Part shown: positions 60,051-64,000 of the stretch, one piece after another
Numbering within the stretch: position 1 is the first letter of the stretch
Layout: the number at the start of each line of letters is the position of its first letter
Source: Loxodes magnus
Lineage: Eukaryota > Ciliophora > Karyorelictea > Loxodida > Loxodidae
Assembly: GCA_946699065.1 (NCBI GenBank)
Contig: CAMPDV010000138.1
Span: 124,001 to 188,000 of the forward strand
DNA length: 64,000 nucleotides
Direction of reading: 5' to 3'
Position numbers and translations under genes: made by a program
Notes under the pieces: model-generated
Told to the model about the DNA's origin: nothing
Databases searched by the model: none
Seen by the model: only the letters and a program-made list of their open reading frames with translations

Positions 60051-61127
60051 TTTCTATACTTATGCTTCTATTCTTATTTTAAAATATTAAACTCCTAACT
60101 TTTCCAATTTTATCTTACCTGTATAAAAATTTTATGCTTATTTATTTTCTATTATTGGTTTTTTAATTTTTAACCAAAAGTTGCTCAACAACTTAAAAAT
60201 TTCAAGCTTTTTAAATTCCTTTATGCGAGATTGGATAATCTCTTATATTAAATGTTTGCAAATCTAGAAAAATTAAAAAAGAAAGGAGAATAATGATTTA
60301 TATAATTCCTTGGCTTTGATAATTATAAGGATATAATACTTTTATTTTAAACTGAAAGAAATATTATCATTCTTTGTTTAAAATGCCTTGTATATTCTAA
60401 GACTACTAACTTTTCTTTTTAAAGTTTATTAATATTTTCAGCTTTAAAGAACTCAATATTTTTAATGAAGCTACTAAGATTAAAGACAGATAAATCACAC
60501 TTAAATTAATTGCTAAACTAGCAAAAATATCCGACTCTACCAAGCATTTAAAAAAATGCAATTTAGATTCTCAAAGGTATATGAAAAAAGCAGTTGCTAA
60601 AATTTTAATTTTATAAAGGAAATTAAATAAATTTTTTCTCTATATAAAGCATTAAATATGTAAGTACAAACAATTTAAACTTGATAAAATTCCTATTATT
60701 TCTCATTTATCATAAGACAATGATTAGAAGTATCTATCAAGCAAAAAATAGTAACTTTAATTATATATAGTAGATAAATCTTTAACTAATAAAAGTTATG
60801 CTTATTTAAATTTAACCTTTTCTTTTACAGAGTTTTATAAAAACATAACTATAAATATAAAAGAAATTATTTTATAATAGCTTTAACTATATAGTTTTCA
60901 TATAATCGAACATTTATTTGTTTTTATTCTATAATTGTAGTTAAAATTAGTATCATTTCTGCTATAAGAAATGATTGAAAACAATTTTAATATTTTACTT
61001 AATTTATATGAAATAAATTACATTTTTAAACTAAAGATATAATTTAAATATTTAGGAGGAAAATAAAATTCCCAGAAATTACCTATCCAAAACTAAATAA
61101 ATAATATAGAAAATAGATAATCAGTAT

Positions 61128-61622
61128 ATGCAAACTCAGAACTTAAAGCTACAACTTTCGGAAAGATCTTCAAGACAGATATTACCTTATCGAGAATCCT
61201 CATTGCATAGTGGAGAATTGGACAAGTTCCAACATATTTTTAATTAAAATTGTTACATAGATTAAGAGAATGGTTAATAGCAAAGATTGAATAAGGTGAT
61301 ATAAGAAAATCAATAGCCTATGATTAAAATTATATCAACTAATTCCCAAAAATAAGATAGAATACATAGATTTACAAATAAAAATTTTCAACAAAACGCT
61401 GCTCAAAAGTAGATTGGAATTATTAGAAATGAAAAATGATGAATGATTGAAAAGTGACGAATCTAAGGAAGAGGAAGTAGAAACCAAGAAAATAGGGATG
61501 AGAACGAGGAAGAAAATGAATAACAAGAAGAGCTAAAAGAGTAAGTGGAAGAATAGAAGGAATAAATTGATAAGCAAGATGATCAAGCTGAAGTATAAGA
61601 TGAAAATGATGGCTCGAGATGA
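61128..61622 (+). CDS. Unrecognised protein with acidic Gln-rich tail (copy B)
   Basis: Same 165-codon frame as 20,581-21,075, ATG to UGA. Substitutions are few and no indel breaks the frame. The second UGA-UGA pair is UGA-CGA. The Glu/Gln/Asp tail is kept. No domain recognised. Confidence 0.5.
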
Positions 61623-61739
61623 AAAGCTTATTAATAATTCTATAGTATCTTTAATTGAAGGAAGTAATTCTAACAATTAAAAATGTTACAAGACTATTTT
61701 AGCTTAGTTTAAGTTTGGGAGGAAAATAAAAAATATAAA

Positions 61740-62652
61740 ATGGAAGGATTCAAAAGAGATTTCTACACCACCTCTAAAAAGTTGGAAAAGAAACCTTAAT
61801 CCAATCTTGGATAGTCTTCTTTCTCTCAACACTAACCTTTTTCTTAATCCTAATAACTTGGAGAGGAGAAGAAACTAGCTCAGAAGATAGCACATACAAT
61901 AACTCTAACCTCATAAGAGAAATCGAATTAGTAGATGAAGTCTGCTCTTCGCTAGGAGATCTCAGAGTTCATTCCTTCTAGTTAGAAGAGTACGGAAAAG
62001 CTCATCAAAATAAACCTCTAGGTCAGGAAGCTGAAAAGAACAATGACAAACTAATAGAAGAATCTAAATAAACAAGAGGAAATCGAATCAAGACTCATGA
62101 AAGAAATCTAATCGCTTTCTGGAACATATCTCAGAGTCAAAACAACTAATTCCAGAATCAAGATTAAAAATACTTAGAATTTGATGGTAAATTAACACAG
62201 CTAATAAGAAAATCAGCAGAAATTGCGAAAGTAAATTGAATCAAGAAGAAATAAGATAAAATGGAGATCGAAGAAATTGAAGTTAACAAGACTTTATACA
62301 AGGGAGAAGTGAAATCCTGCTACTACTGTGGTTCAAGAGAACACTTGTGAAGAAAGTAAATTTCTAAATTTCAAACGGAGTTACTGGCAAAAGCAAAGAC
62401 AACAGTAGGAAAAAGGAAGAGGTAGCAGTGGTTCAAACTAATTAAGAATAGAAACAGTTATGGATGAACGTTCTTGGGAATATATAAAAGAAAAAAGGTA
62501 ATAGTAATGGAAGAGGAATTTGAGACTTTAAGAATAAGCAATTCAGAACAGTGGTTGGAGTACGAAAATTTGATTTTAGCCTCTGGTGCAATATGGAGGC
62601 AGGCTAGAAATAGGTTGAAATACTTCAAGAAGGCCAAACATTTTTATTCATA
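61740..62652 (+). pseudogene. ORF1-type gene, forward copy (right block)
   Basis: MEGFKRDFYTTSKK start. A one-base loss near 62,035 shifts the frame, but from there to the knuckle (NLIAFWNISQSQNN, CYYCGSREHLWRK) the correct frame is open, unlike the left copy. The TAAA-type tail is at 62,650-62,672. Confidence 0.7.
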
Positions 62653-62659
62653 AATAAAC

Positions 62660-64000
62660 AAATAAATAAAAATTTAATGGATGCTATACTTTAAGAATAA
62701 AATTTTGATAATTTAATTTTAAACTTAAATTTCTTAGAATAGTTTAAATTATTTAATCATAAGCAAATTTATGAAAAAATAGATTTTATATAAAAATCTG
62801 AAACCAGAAATTTAATTCTTAGTAGACATAGCTTTAAATAAAAATTAATTTAAAGTTAAAAATTAAAAAGCATATTGCTATATTACTAAGGATATAAATT
62901 GGTTATGAAATAAATAAATAAAAGATAATAACTAAAAATATAATTGAAATATATTTACACTTTTTATTTTCAAAATAAATAAATAAATAAAAGTGTTGCA
63001 CTACTATAATTGATAAAAGATGTGTTAAAAGAAGATAAATTTATTTAAATAAAATAAAATTTAAGTTAATTAATATTAAGATTATCTTCAATTTTTATTA
63101 AATATGACTTGCCAAAGCTTTCAATTTTATTTTAAATAATCATAGTAAATTTTACATTTTAGATATAACTATTATATCCTTTTAGCTCTTATGTTTAAAA
63201 TTAAATTTTAAAATAAAAATCAAAGACCAAGAAATTCCAAATTTTAAACATCACTAAAGAGTATAAATAAAATAAATTCATTTTTAAATTATTTTATGCT
63301 TAGTTGGATCGAATACTCCTTAGACATCTCACTTAATTCATAAAACTGATAAAATATTAAAAAATTTAGATTTTAGATGTTTAAATTATATAGATTTGTA
63401 TAAACATTTCTAAGAAGAATTAAGATGCTTAATTATTTTGATTTATAATATTTAATTTATTTAAACTGAACTAAAGATATTATTTAGAAAAATTTACAAT
63501 TTTAATTTCTTTCAATTATCCTTATAAAACAATTTTATCTAAAGACTCTCAATGAAGATAAATAAATAAATTAATTAATTAATTAATTAATTAATTAATT
63601 AATAAATAAATAAGAAATTAATTAACTTTAAATAAAGCTTTTGATAGCTTATAAGCTGAAAACATCTTAATTTAGGTTATAATAAAGTTTAATTTTTTTA
63701 AATTAATTAGATTGAATTCTACTTTAGTAGCCTTAAAAATAAATCTTCTGGACTAACCTGTATAAATAAATTTTGAGAGATGATTTATTGCTAAATTTAA
63801 ATTTATAATTGAATTAAGATAGAAAATAACTTGTAATTTAAAAGATTTAAACTATTAAATTTATTTTCTAGTTGTTTATAATTAATCTTATTCCTATAGA
63901 AATGAGGTATTAATTATTGAAATAAATTTTAAAATATATTGATTTTAAATATTTTGCTATATAATATTAGATGCTTGCTAGAAGAAACAATTTAGTCATG
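62660..64000. other. AT-rich non-coding stretch (duplicate of 22.1-23.4 kb)
   Basis: Matches the left flank of TOP3B-UBC12 copy 2. A TTAA microsatellite at 63,563-63,603 is greatly expanded relative to 22,998-23,012. Confidence 0.6.

Larger units (their letters stand above)
52489..64000. repeat. Mosaic duplicated block (three source segments joined)
   Basis: 52,489-53,365 copies 32,848-33,720; 53,370-55,255 copies 10,975-12,870; 55,255-64,000 copies 14,640-23,400. Each junction is sharp. All three pieces keep the same strand as their sources. The right end continues past the window. Confidence 0.9.

Noticed and set aside
1-64000. Tetrahymena/Oxytricha-type code with UGA only as stop, or Condylostoma
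   Set aside because: UGA is clearly sense inside several genes, excluding code 6. The recognised genes end at UGA and not UAA/UAG, which fits karyorelicts better than Condylostoma; I cannot exclude the latter from one window.

Overview
This is a nuclear window from a ciliate with a fully reassigned genetic code, most likely a karyorelict (Loxodes-like; NCBI table 27). The evidence is internal. UAA and UAG occur many times inside every recognisable gene where Gln fits. In-frame UGA sits at Trp positions, and paralogous copies in this window have TGG and TGA at the same conserved Trp. The genes I recognise appear to end at UGA. Base composition is very AT-rich (roughly three quarters or more by eye). 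One intron of 17 nt is visible. With a standard code almost nothing here reads as a gene.

Left end (1-2.5 kb): two single-copy housekeeping genes on the minus strand, a DEAD-box RNA helicase (cut by the window edge) and the autophagy initiation factor ATG101.

5.9-31 kb: an old tandem duplication. Each unit carries one full-length minus-strand gene (8,040-11,201 and 24,386-27,544). It encodes a topoisomerase III-beta homologue that runs in frame through the TOP3B-type zinc array into a C-terminal UBC12-type E2 domain. The topoisomerase Tyr, TOPRIM acidic residues and the E2 Cys are all replaced, yet the 1,052-1,053 codon frame is open in both copies. A truncated third copy (53.4 kb) and an N-terminal relic (42.5 kb) also exist. 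The left unit and the unit junction were later invaded by retroelements.

32.8-34.4 kb: a two-TM dCache/HAMP-type receptor gene with the 17-nt intron. 35.5-52.4 kb is a retroelement graveyard: a LINE-type reverse transcriptase relic split by an inserted gag-like element, several gag-like coiled-coil/zinc-knuckle ORF1 genes, element 3' ends with a terminal hairpin and (ATTT)n tail, and a GC-richer structured RNA that follows the LINE relic.

52.5-64 kb: a recent mosaic duplication. It joins the 3' part of the receptor gene, the 5' part and upstream region of the TOP3B-UBC12 gene, and a copy of 14.6-23.4 kb that includes the inverted pair of ORF1 elements. The long tracts between these features are AT-rich and I see no gene in them.
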